Positions 1-9,835 of a DNA stretch of 64,000 bases are shown one piece after another. The notes under the pieces are model-generated. The model was not told where the DNA came from and did not search any database. It saw nothing but the letters and a program-made list of their open reading frames with translations. The translations under genes and the position numbers were made by a program. The DNA is from Thoreauomyces humboldtii (taxonomy: Eukaryota > Chytridiomycota > Chytridiomycetes > Spizellomycetales > Powellomycetaceae): NCBI GenBank assembly GCA_027596035.1, contig JADGJA010000009.1:21218-85217 (forward strand), written 5' to 3'. Each line of letters begins with the position of its first letter. The stretch's first letter is position 1.

Positions 1-3000
1 GGCGTCAATCGAATGTTTCACGTCCTTCTCTGTATCCTCTGCAGGGGAGCCGATCGCGTCGGCCGAGGATTCTGGCTCAGGGTCTAAGTATTGCTCATCG
101 AGGCTTCCGAGTGAATCTGTTCTTGAAAGCAAGTCAGGCCTCAGGTCCTTAGACTTTTCTTCAATTTCGTCTTGTTGCCCGCTCTCCAACTGGATTCCTG
201 GCTGCTGGTCGTCTGACACGGATACTGAAGAAGAGTCGCCGTCCTCAGAGGGCTCGCTCCCCAACTCGAATGCTGGCTTCTGGTCGTCGGACACGGGGAC
301 CGAAGAAGAGTCGCCGTCCTCAGAAATCCCGTTCCCCAGCTCGATTGCTAACTGCAGGTCTTGGGACATGGGTACCGAAGAAGAGTTGCCGTGGTCAGAG
401 ATAGTGGCAATAACGATAGGTTCTGCACTCTCGGTATCTGCAACGGAGCCTGGTGTCTCGGCAGTTTTCGCCAGGATGAGCGCAGGGTCCGATACTACGC
501 CGCCATCCTCCAAAAGTATATCGGCATCTGCTTTCGGACTAGCCTTCAAGCCATCCTCCAGACGCGTATCGTCATTTCCTGTCGGAGTAGCCTTCATGCT
601 ATCCTCCAGATGCGTATCGTCATCTGCTATCGGACTAGCCTTCATGATGGTCGCATTTTCTTCAGTTGTCCCATGGCCATCCAACGGCATCTCCGCACTT
701 GAGGTCGAAGAATTTATAGTTTCGACTTCTGGGGATAGGGTCGATGAAGACAAATCCATAGCTTCCGTCCGCACTGACTGCGTCTCAGGATCTGAGATAT
801 CCTCTGCGATGCAAGGGTCGCTCGTTTCGAGACGTTGCAGTTCTTCCTCGACGATTTCAGCAATAGCTTCAGCTCTAGCTTGCACTTCGATAGCTTTGAG
901 AATTCCAGGATTTGCGTGTACTTCCGCGTAATGCTCGGACTTCACCTGGGCCTTCGTTTTCGCTTTGAATTGTGCTATAATCTCGTCCTCAATGGAGCTG
1001 CGGGCCAGTAAATTCAAAGGTAGACTTGAATCCTTGCCTTCGCCAAAGCCGCCTGCCGCTGAAACACTGGATGTCGTTCCTGAACGCACCTCAGTGCCAT
1101 CGAAGGCTGAGACTTCAGCCTCCGTTTGCGATCCGCCCGAGGCGGAAGATGCGCGGTCCGATCCGGCGACATTAGCAATCGAGTGATGCTCCTTTCCAAA
1201 GTCAGCAGGAGAGTCTTCAGGTACAGGTACCACAATTTCGGGGGGTGAGTCATCGCCATTAGATACCGCTCGTGCCACTTCTTTTTCGAGCGCGCTCTCG
1301 ACGGCCTCTGGAAAGATTTCGTTATCCATCGACGGAACTACAGGGGTTGTCATATCCTCGAGATCAGCGGCCGCTTCCACCACTTCCACTGCTTTTTCGG
1401 TATCAGACACCTTCACTGCAACATCTAGGCCATCCTCATCCAAATTTAAAACCTCATCTGGCAATGCCTTCTTTGAGTCCAAAGCTGCAGGATGCTCCAC
1501 AACTGGCAGTTCAGAAGCATTCAGTGCTGGTGCTTCGCGCGGTTCCTCTGTCAACTCGGATTGAAAGGTTTCCTCCAAGTCGGCAGGCAAAATCGCGGGA
1601 GATTCAACATCCGCTCCCGACAGTTGACGAGCTTCTGTAGCGTCAGGATGCATCGGTGATGAAACAACCTCATACTTCTTTCTTTCTTCAAAAGGATTTT
1701 CTCGATTGGAAGCTTTTGGAGTTTCCATGTCGTCCCATTCGTCGGTTGCGACACCGATGTTTGCAGCTTCAGCTGAAACGCCCTGAGATGCTGCTTCGAG
1801 CTTGGATGGTTCTTCCAAGCTATCATCAATCTCCGCAGCCGAGCTCTGTTCCGACTTCCCTTCCGAGACTGGATTGCTCTCCAACGCTATATCAACGGCG
1901 TCCTTTGATGTCTCGCCTTCATCGCTCTCATCGCCCGCAGTATTGAATGTAGCGAGAAGATCCTGAACCACTGGGCTGGCCAGCGGGTCAAGTAGCGCCG
2001 TTTCTTCACATATGACGTTGGTGAGCTCATCTGCTTCCGTATTCTCACTCTCTTCATCGGACTCTAAGGAAACCGCGTTGCCATCCCCTACTAACTCCTT
2101 GTCCATAGTGCTGGGAAGTTCTGCAAGCTCAACTTGCGTGGCATCTTCAGCGTTTCTTGGAATTTCATGAGATGGCCGGAAGGGGCTCTCTTCCATTGCT
2201 TCATGGCTCTTGGACGCTTCGGCGAGTTCCGCGCCGAGGCTTTGCCTGAAGTCATCCCACGGCGTGGAGTGAAGCTCATGCTCGTCTTCTGACGTTTCGG
2301 AGTCCTGGTGTAGTTCAGGCTTTGGGTGATATTCTTGACCATCCGGACTGACAATTGATACGACGCAAGTCTCGTTTGGTCCTTTCAACTCGAAATCAAA
2401 GTCATGCGATGGCCGATCGAGCACGGGCAAAGCCTTAGCACTCGGAGCTGCAAATGTGAATCTTGAAGCTCCAAATCCCGAGGTCGACGGAAAAGCTCTA
2501 GAAGCTGTAGCAGGACTTCCCTCCGCAGGAACCGAAGACGCTGGGTTTCCAAAGTCAAAGAATTTGACTGCCGAAGCTACATTCCCAGGCTTGGCTGTCC
2601 TTGGCGACGACAGATCGGCGAAGCTGAAGGATGTAGTCGTAGGTGAGGCTCCAGGTACCCTGCCAAAGTTGAATTGCAATGGAGGCGGTGGCGTGATGCT
2701 GCTATTGTAGCCTGAGAAACGGGTGACCGGCTTTGCCGCTCCGAAGCTAAACGCAGTGGTTCCTGCGGGTATCACTATGGAATCAGCGGTGTCGACTTCC
2801 GCCGTCTTTGCGTTGCTCTCAGCCACGGGTTGCGCGGTTTCCCCAACATCGTCGGCTTGCATCATTTTCTCGTCAGAACCGGTCACTGCCTCGCTATCTT
2901 CCCCTTCGACGGCATCCAGGTATGTGCTTTCTTCTCTGTCGAGACCCTCGGCAGCAATAGTATCGACCGAGTCGCCAGGACCGATGTCGTACGAAATCTG

Positions 3001-3444
3001 AATCATCGTCGCCAGAGGATTGGCCACTAAATCCTGTACAATGGCTTCTTTGAGCACTGCGAACCCCAAAGGCTGTTCGACATCAGCGTTGCTCGACGGG
3101 GATGAATTGCTGTCTGCCGCGTCCTCCCAGTTGCCTATGACATCGTCCCCGTCCTCGTCCTCATCCGCCGTCGAAACGGCGGAGATAGTCTCCGCGCTCG
3201 CATCGACATCATCAGCCAGCGCATTAAATGGATTGCGGTTTCCTCCAATGCTCTTCTTCCGACGATATCGAGCAGACTGGCTGATTTTCCTTTGGATCTG
3301 TACAGGAAAGTTGGTCGATATCTGTTGCTGAGGCCCCGAACTGTTCCACTCGATGGGAGAGTTCGTTTCTGGATAGTCGTCGTCATCGTCGCTTAAGGCT
3401 GCATTGAGGCTTGGTCTGCTGTTTCTCTTTTGCTTGCGTCTCAT
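1..3444 (-). CDS. Very large acidic, Ser/Glu-rich protein with FG-type motifs (5' part; runs off the left edge)
   Basis: One reading frame stays open for all 1148 codons from an ATG at 3444 to the window edge, so the stop and C-terminus lie outside. The N-terminus is basic (MRRKQKRNSRPSLNAA), followed by an Asp run and a basic patch near residues 55-65. Around residues 230-330 there are FSFG, FNFG, FSFA, FDFG and GFG motifs in a Ser/Thr/Pro-rich setting. The rest is strongly acidic, rich in E, D, S, A and V, almost without aromatic residues, and looks disordered. Two tandem peptide repeats lie near residues 937-984 and 1014-1088. No intron is needed. FxFG motifs are known from nucleoporins, so a nuclear-pore or nuclear-basket role is conceivable, but I recognise no folded domain and assign no function. 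The uninterrupted frame makes a real gene very likely. Confidence 0.8.
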   Translation of the reverse strand, partial: MRRKQKRNSRPSLNAALSDDDDDYPETNSPIEWNSSGPQQQISTNFPVQIQRKISQSARYRRKKSIGGNRNPFNALADDVDASAETISAVSTADEDEDGDDVIGNWEDAADSNSSPSSNADVEQPLGFAVLKEAIVQDLVANPLATMIQISYDIGPGDSVDTIAAEGLDREESTYLDAVEGEDSEAVTGSDEKMMQADDVGETAQPVAESNAKTAEVDTADSIVIPAGTTAFSFGAAKPVTRFSGYNSSITPPPPLQFNFGRVPGASPTTTSFSFADLSSPRTAKPGNVASAVKFFDFGNPASSVPAEGSPATASRAFPSTSGFGASRFTFAAPSAKALPVLDRPSHDFDFELKGPNETCVVSIVSPDGQEYHPKPELHQDSETSEDEHELHSTPWDDFRQSLGAELAEASKSHEAMEESPFRPSHEIPRNAEDATQVELAELPSTMDKELVGDGNAVSLESDEESENTEADELTNVICEETALLDPLASPVVQDLLATFNTAGDESDEGETSKDAVDIALESNPVSEGKSEQSSAAEIDDSLEEPSKLEAASQGVSAEAANIGVATDEWDDMETPKASNRENPFEERKKYEVVSSPMHPDATEARQLSGADVESPAILPADLEETFQSELTEEPREAPALNASELPVVEHPAALDSKKALPDEVLNLDEDGLDVAVKVSDTEKAVEVVEAAADLEDMTTPVVPSMDNEIFPEAVESALEKEVARAVSNGDDSPPEIVVPVPEDSPADFGKEHHSIANVAGSDRASSASGGSQTEAEVSAFDGTEVRSGTTSSVSAAGGFGEGKDSSLPLNLLARSSIEDEIIAQFKAKTKAQVKSEHYAEVHANPGILKAIEVQARAEAIAEIVEEELQRLETSDPCIAEDISDPETQSVRTEAMDLSSSTLSPEVETINSSTSSAEMPLDGHGTTEENATIMKASPIADDDTHLEDSMKATPTGNDDTRLEDGLKASPKADADILLEDGGVVSDPALILAKTAETPGSVADTESAEPIVIATISDHGNSSSVPMSQDLQLAIELGNGISEDGDSSSVPVSDDQKPAFELGSEPSEDGDSSSVSVSDDQQPGIQLESGQQDEIEEKSKDLRPDLLSRTDSLGSLDEQYLDPEPESSADAIGSPAEDTEKDVKHSIDA
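181..405 (-). repeat. Three tandem 75-base units (25 residues each) inside the large acidic ORF
   Basis: Units 331-405, 256-330 and 181-255 encode variants of a 25-residue peptide with core SSSVPVSDDQ followed by an ELGSG-like stretch. The period is exact, for example the GTC codon complement at 208, 283 and 358. The frame is kept throughout. Confidence 0.85.
493..636 (-). repeat. Three tandem 48-base units (16 residues each) inside the large acidic ORF
   Basis: Units 589-636, 541-588 and 493-540 encode KASPIADDDTHLEDSM-like peptides (next copies begin KATPTGNDD and KASPKADAD). The period is a multiple of three and the copies have diverged at several positions, so it is an in-frame expansion rather than a recent error. 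Confidence 0.85.
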
Positions 3445-3885
3445 TGTGCGTCGTTGCCAGTGCTGTTTTGTTTGGAGCAGGATATCATTGCCGGCGGCAA
3501 GGCGGAGTTGATATAATCATAGTTCGACAGCAGTCCTGGAGAACTGTCTTCAAAATGCAGCGTTAAGTGAATCTTAAGAGTACGTTTGGGAGAGTACGTT
3601 TAGAAGCGAACGATTACTGAAAGTGCATTTATCAAATGGATGAGACGAACTGGTTGGGTCACAGAAACGTCCGGGAAAAATGCTTTCAGGGTGAATCAAT
3701 AATGTTCAGTTTTGCATTTGGAAGAGTCGCGGGAATAGTGCAGCGAAGCGTACACTAAGGTAACGAAGATCATCCTCGAATGATCTGTTTGAGTCGAGTG
3801 ATGAGCTTTGACCGGTCTTTCCGTTGCGTCTCACTTAATTGCGCGATGGAGGCGTCCGTAATCTTTGGAAATCATCAGTGAACGT
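3445..3885. other. Non-coding stretch upstream of the large acidic ORF
   Basis: No convincing ORF is seen. It presumably holds the promoter and 5' UTR of the minus-strand gene that starts at 3444. No clear TATA box or repeat was noted. Confidence 0.5.
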
Positions 3886-4260
3886 TCATGTGTCTTGACT
3901 TCTTGCAAGTCTGATAAGCCTCACCAGCGAAAAGACTTCCCTGTCCCCCGTCAGGTGCCCTATCAATGCATCTGCCTTGTCACATTGCACCCGCACGATG
4001 AGGCTGGATCCGTCCTTTCTGGCGTCCTGAACTTTCTTGCTGTGATCTTCGATGGCGATGACAGGTCCAAGCTCTAGAAGGACTCCATTGGTCCCCCGTA
4101 TTGCTAAAGGAGTTCCAAGCCGGAGAACACCGTCCGCGACGACGACCGAGAAGGTCAGGGAGTCTTCTTTTGCGTAGCAAGATCCGAGTATCACCCGCAA
4201 GGAGCAGGGAAAGATGGGCATGTGGTCTTTTGGTATTGATAGGCAGCAGCAGCTTACCAT
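3886..4260 (-). pseudogene. Orphan eIF5B/IF2-type C-terminal domain fragment
   Basis: The 124-residue frame resembles the last part of translation factor eIF5B. MPIFPCSLRVILGSCYAKED matches the start of the domain before the C-terminal beta barrel. GVLRLGTPLAI, then LGPVIAIEDHSKKVQDARK and a short tail with LIGHLTGDREVFSLVRLIRL, match the order of motifs in domain IV (GTPL, VxSIExxxKxVxxAxKG, SR-type end). The family is about 1000 residues long with an N-terminal GTPase. No GTPase or domain II-III sequence is seen upstream on this strand through 5.0 kb, so this is a detached tail: a pseudogene remnant, a partial duplication, or a small stand-alone domain. An ATG at 4260 opens the frame, but a GTAAGC directly after it could also be an old splice donor. 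The eIF5B relation is inferred from recalled family motifs. Confidence 0.5.
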
Positions 4261-5090
4261 CTTCCGTGCATCACAGCAGGTGCAGGCAGGAACCTGCGAG
4301 GGGGAGGAGACGGCGAAGGGAATTTTCGGAAACGATGAAATTTCGTAATGTCCGAAGTTACGAAGTTACCATCAACCGACCGGTGGGATTGTGTTGGTGA
4401 GATTAAATTACGGAAGTTGGGAGCATCATAAAGTAAAGCTGGAAATAGTAAGGGGTGTGTGTTAAAGCAATGGAGTTCCTTCCTACGCACATCTTCTTGC
4501 TCCTAGCACTTCGATAGCCTGTCGCTCTATATTTCAATCTCTCCGGCCCCGTCGGCCTGCGGCCGCTACTACTCCTAAACATGTGGCCGAGGTGCTGTCA
4601 GGAGAGGCACACCATTGCTTTTCACAGCGGTTTGCCAACAGCGTCTCCTTGAGAAGCTGTTCAGTAAGAAAGCGGTCGTCGATTTAATGTGTCCCTGAAG
4701 CAAACCTAGAAGCGGAAAAGCTGTAACGATCAGCTCGTAACGTTGCTTGCGTTGAAGAATCACACGTTTCCTGTGACGATTTCGAGTTCCCGAAGAGAAT
4801 TGCCAAGTGTAACTAGTATGCAATTACGCAGTCTCTCATGGCAGGGGCTTGCTGGGGCCTGCGTGCAAAAAGTATAGTGGGGTGGGAAGGAGCGGAAAGT
4901 GGGGTAGCGGTAGGGCGGGTAAAGTCGGGAAGGTGTGGTTGGTTCTTCCACCTGTCCACGCGACTCTTCCCGAAGTGTCCTTGAACTTTCACATCCCCAA
5001 TTCCAGCACGCTGATCCGGTAGGCAGAAGGAGCTTCGCCAGAGCTCTAGCAGGAACAATTCTTCATCTACGACAGCAAAGTGCAAGCAAT
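4261..5090. other. Intergenic stretch before the ETF-QO gene
   Basis: Only short, unconvincing ORFs on both strands. It contains the presumed promoter of the plus-strand gene starting at 5091. The frame of that gene stays open upstream to an ATG at 4935, but the start at 5091 gives the expected mitochondrial leader. Confidence 0.5.
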
Positions 5091-7357
5091 ATGACCCTTT
5101 TGGTCCGTTCTCTTCGTGCTCCCGCAGCGCTCGCGCTTCGTGGTTCATCGCTTCGCATAGGCGGGGCTGCCCCGCTTGCCCACCGCGCTACCCTCGCAAT
5201 CTTCGCAACTCGTTCGGCTCCCTCCGCCGGCATTGCGCGTGCTTTCTCCACCGTCCTGCCCGTGCGGCAAGCCACCGCCATCGAGCTCACTGCCGAGCAG
5301 CAGGAAAAGCTTACGGAGGAACGCTTCGCAGACGAGGTCGATGTTTGCATTATCGGCGCTGGGCCCGCTGGTCTCTCGGCCGCCATCCGTCTGAAGCAGC
5401 GCGCAAATGCAGAGGGCAAGGAGCTTCGTGTCTTTGTCGTAGAGAAGGGATCGGAGGTCGGATCTCACATCCTGTCAGGAGCCGTCCTCGAAACCCGCGC
5501 TCTGGACGAGCTTATTCCGGACTGGAAGGAAAAGGGCGCCCCTCTCAACACGCCTGCCACCAAAGATCGCATGCTGTTCCTCACAAAGAAGCATGCCATC
5601 CCGATGCCTCATCCGCCACAGATGAACAACAAGGGCAACTTTATCGTCTCCTTGTCAAACTTCACAAAGTGGCTCGGGGAGCAGGCAGAAGAGCTTGGCG
5701 TCGAGATCTACCCCAGCTTTGCTGCCAGTGAGGTGAGCTTTTCAAGTCCTCCGCGACTTTCGCAAAAGTTTGGAGATGCATGCAGATCCCGCGTGCAGGG
5801 CTGGCCATTGTGCTTGAGCACGGCGCTGAACCCTCTTTGCATGACCTCCGCAGGTTCTTTACAACGAGGATGGCAGTGTTAAGGGTATTGCCACCAACGA
5901 TGTCGGTATTGGGAAGGATGGTGCACCGAAAGACAACTTCGAGCGAGGCATGGAGATCCATGCCAAGGTCACCCTTCTCGCCGAAGGATGTCATGGCCAC
6001 TTGACCAAGAAGCTCAGCAAGAAGTTCGACTTACGAAAGGATGCTCAGGCGCAAACCTACGCTTTGGGACTCAAGGAGGTGCGTTTTGAGATATCCACGT
6101 ATATTTACCAGTGCATTGCCTGATTGGCTGTTGTTAGGTTTGGGAGCTGGCGCCGGAGAAATTTGAGCCGGGACTTGTTCTCCACTCCATCGGCTGGCCC
6201 ATGGATTACAAGACGTATGGCGGCTCTTTCATGTATCATTTTGAGGACAACAAGTGCGCCATCGGATATGTCGTTGCGCTGGACTATGAGAACCCAACTC
6301 TCAGTCCTTACAAAGAGTTCCAGCGGTACAAGCAGCATCCTGCCATCCGAAAGTTCCTTGAGGGAGGGAAGATTCTTAGCTACGGCGCCCGTGCTCTGAA
6401 CGAGGGCGGTTACCAGAGCATCCCTAAGCTCGTTTTTCCCGGCGGAGCGCTTATCGGCTGCACGGCCGGCTTTCTCAACGTCCCTAAGATCAAAGGCACG
6501 CACACCGCCATGAAGAGTGGTATGTATCCGAACTTGCAGGTTACATAAGCTCCCAGACCTGAAGTGACCTTCTCCCTAGGCATGCTTGCCGCTGATGCTG
6601 CGTACGACGCTATTCAGGCTGAGGCACCTGGTCCGATCACGCTGGACTCGTACGAGACCAACATTCAGAATTCCTGGGTTTACAAGGAGCTGAAGGAGGT
6701 TCGCAACGTTCGTCCATCTTTCCATAACCCGCTAGGCATGTGGGGAGGAATCGCTTGGTCTGGCCTCGACACGTTGATCCTGAAGGGTCGCGTACCATGG
6801 ACATTCAAGCACCCTAAGCCCGATTACGCAACCCTCAAACCCTTGAAGGATGTAACTCCGATCGAGTACCCACGCCCCGATGGCGAGATCTCTTTCGAAC
6901 TTCTTGAGAACGTATCCCGTACGGGAACGAACCACGAGGAGAATCAGCCCTCTCACCTGAGGCTCCAGCGCGGACAGAAGGAACAGATTGAGCGCAACTA
7001 CCCTGTCTTTGGCGGACCCGAGCAGAAATTCTGCCCTGGTATGTCTGCAGGTCGCTGGAATTGTACGTATTGTATGTGCAGGTTAACTAAACACGATCTT
7101 TCATCGTTCCTCAACTAATAGCCGGTGTGTACGAGTACCTCGATGACGAGGCCAACCCCGGAAAGAAGCGATTCCAGATTAACGCTCAGAACTGCATTCA
7201 CTGCAAAACATGCGACATCAAGGACCCCAGTCAGAACATTGACTGGAATGGTACGTCATTTAAGACCCTCCTGACCTGTTGATGAAGCTGATTTTGGCTC
7301 TTCCTCTCGATCATAGTACCTGAGGGAGGCGGTGGCCCGAAGTACTCTTACACTTAA
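5091..7357 (+). CDS. ETFDH: Electron transfer flavoprotein-ubiquinone oxidoreductase, mitochondrial
   Basis: Six exons (5091-5732, 5854-6078, 6138-6519, 6580-7038, 7122-7250, 7317-7357) give 625 residues. The enzyme of the inner mitochondrial membrane passes electrons from ETF to ubiquinone during fatty-acid and amino-acid oxidation. The first 60-70 residues are rich in Arg, Ala, Ser and Leu, as in a mitochondrial presequence. A Rossmann FAD-binding motif ([17 protein letters not shown]) follows near residue 85. Later come the [12 protein letters not shown] and [16 protein letters not shown] blocks typical of the family. The 4Fe-4S ligands are Cys568, Cys594, Cys597 and Cys600 (FCPAGVYEY, then [13 protein letters not shown]). 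Length matches the family (about 600-630). The upstream in-frame ATG at 4935 is less likely because it would precede the targeting sequence. Every splice site is GT-AG and all ligands are present, so the gene looks functional. Confidence 0.95.
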
Positions 7358-7533
7358 AGCTCGGTGGTTTTTCTACGACCCCTTTCCCTATTTTGTCCAC
7401 CATGTTTCCTTCTCACTTAGACGATGAATTTTCACTGCTACGATCAGGTCTGATCTGTACGGTAGTGGGACTGCGCCACACCAATAATTGTTATGGCACG
7501 ATTCCTCCTTCGCTCTGATCACAAACACATGCC

Positions 7534-8615
7534 ATGACGCCCAACTCTGTTACATACGTGATCTCCGGCGCCAGCCGTGGTCTCGGCCTTGCCCTCTGTA
7601 GACATATCCTTACAGTCTCGCCTGATGCATTCATATTTGCTGGAGTTCGGAACGTCAACAGCGAAGAAATTCAGGCACTGGCCAGGGAACATGACGGCAG
7701 AATGAGCCTCTTTAAGCTCGACCTGGTGAGAGCAAAGGGCACGGCATACCTTCGCCTCCGCTTACATCAAACTGACTTTGGTGTTCTTGGATGGCAGCTG
7801 GACCATGTCGGGGTCAAGAAAGCGGCGGAGGAGTTGGCCAAGCATCCGGCGGCCGCGCGTGGCATCGATGTACTGGTGAACAACGCAGCGGCGACTGTAG
7901 GATCCAGGGATGACGTCCTAGCGGAAAAGTGAGGGACCGATCAAACGTCGAATTACCTACATTTATTGTGTTCACGCGTCCATCTTTCCGTAGCGCCCTT
8001 GAGGCTCTGTCATCTGATGTTCAGGTCAATCTGATTGGCACTGCCGCTGTAACCCTTGCTTTTCTCCCGCTACTACGAGCCGGCGCGCGAAAGACGATTT
8101 GGACTATCACCACCAGGTAGCCAACGTTTTCACCTCTCGATTTCGAGTTTTCCCTCGCGAACTGATTTTGGTTCTGCAGGACTGCAACAATCAGCGACGC
8201 GTTGAACTCGCACGCGTTCGCCGCGTCATATACCGCCTCCAAGACCGGGTTGAGCATGTGGACCGTCAAGCTTTCCCGCGCTGTGGCTCCCGAGGGATTC
8301 ACAGTCCTCGCGTTGTCCCCTGGTTGGTTCAAGTAAGTAGGAGGCAGAGGGTTCTCAATTCCTGTCTGTCAAAGTTCTTTTTGACTTATTTTCCTTTGGA
8401 ATAACCTTCAAGGTCCAACATGGGTGGTCCACAGGCTCAGAGATCTTCTAAGGATGCAGCCAAGGACACGTGAGTGGCTGTTGACGCATCGATTTGTTAT
8501 TGTTGAACAGCCTGCTAACCTCCTCGGCTTTCGCAGATATAATGTCCTCTCGACGAAGACTGTGGCGGATCACGCCACGTTCTGGGATTACACGGGCGAA
8601 AAGCTCTCTTGGTGA
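7534..8615 (+). CDS. Short-chain dehydrogenase/reductase (C-factor/sniffer type)
   Basis: Six exons (7534-7725, 7798-7928, 7994-8116, 8180-8332, 8413-8469, 8537-8615) give 244 residues. An NAD(P)-binding motif VISGASRGLGLAL lies at residues 9-21, with the NNA motif in VLVNNAAATVG. The catalytic pair is Tyr166 and Lys170 in YTASKTGLSMW, with a preceding ISDALNSHAFAAS loop. The family ending LSPGWFKSNMGG is present, followed by FWDYTGEKLSW at the C-terminus. This subgroup has members called C-factor or sniffer carbonyl reductases; the substrate cannot be told from sequence. The gene follows ETFDH by 176 bases in the same direction. All splice phases agree. Confidence 0.88.
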
Positions 8616-9835
8616 TACAACATGAAACTGATTATTTTCAGGCGTAAATAACCGCAGTCCGCGTGCGACAGTCGACTCTTTGAGAGCATATGATGGCGAA
8701 TGTTATGCTGGCAGGGCCTTTTCCAAGTTTGCGATACATCTTGTAACGTTATTGAATGTTGTTCCGTAGAGATGTTACAGGGTTGTCATGCAGTGCTTGC
8801 ACAAACAACAGGCTCGCAAAAGGCCAAGTTGTCAAAGTGCTTACCAGCTAGGACAAGAGTACGGAAGAGTTCCGTATTACAAGATCCTCCAGTTGCTGAT
8901 GATCGTGGCGGGGGGTTCAGGGTGTTCGACTTCTGGATGCACGTCGTGTTCTTCCTGCGAGAAAATGCTACGTTGTTAAGGGACGCAACTTCTGATGGTT
9001 GGTATTCTGTGGTCGGGATGAGCAAGGGATGAGCACCAGCGCCTGTTTCGCTGTGACTGGGCGCGCCATCGTACTGCTCGTACTGCTTGTTGCTGCGTGC
9101 TGCGCACGTTGGCCGACCAACTCTGTCTTTCCAGTTGCCAGGCCCTTCTTAACCTCTGTACATCAGATAGAGCGATAGAAGACATCTGTGTTTTGGACTA
9201 TCTGCGATCGCGGATCCTCATGAACTAGATGAGCACCTAGAAAATCCTATGACAGTTTTCATGGAATCCTCGCATAGACGGTGGAATCCCAGGGTCTGGA
9301 ACGAATAAATGGGACATGATTTCAGCAAGGTTAACGGGAAGTAAAACGGGAAGTAAGGCGCAGACAAACCGTTGCTCATAAGCTAAACCGTTTGCCCTCG
9401 TTGTTGACGAAAAGCAAGGAGGTGGTGAATGTTTGCGCAGAGATTGAGATGAGCGGAAGTACATGCAAGTTAAGAAATCGAGACAACGAAACCCAGAAGT
9501 GAGTGGAATCCTGAAGCAAAGATATAGGAAGCTGATGACTCTGGAGAACCTGGTCGAAATGTAGTTCGAGGTGAAGTAGATTGCAGCGCAAACCTCGCGA
9601 TGCCTCGCTATTTATTGGACGCGTTAACGTCGCGCAGCGATGTTCCGGACAGAGGTCGTGCCTGTTTCGGACAACAAAAAGCCAGCCGCACAGTCCTGGT
9701 TGTCACGCGTTGGTGTGTGAGTTGTACATGTGCAGTCCAGTAGTCTCCCTCGTCCTTTCGTTTTTGGAGCAGTGAGTTCGTCTCTCCACAGAGTGTACGC
9801 TTTGGGCCAGGACAGGAGCTAGTCTCTCAAGCATC
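8616..9835. other. 1.2-kb stretch without a recognised gene
   Basis: Several ORFs of 60-110 codons exist on both strands (for example 8700-9032 plus), but none shows family motifs or plausible splicing partners. It probably contains the 3' UTR of the SDR gene and the promoter of the hydratase gene at 9836. Confidence 0.45.

Noticed and set aside
368..931. Plus-strand ORF of 187 codons near the left edge, and several smaller ones through 3.3 kb
   Set aside because: They are antisense shadows of the 1148-codon acidic frame on the minus strand; their Ser/Ala/Val-rich composition is what the complement of Glu/Asp/Ser codons gives.
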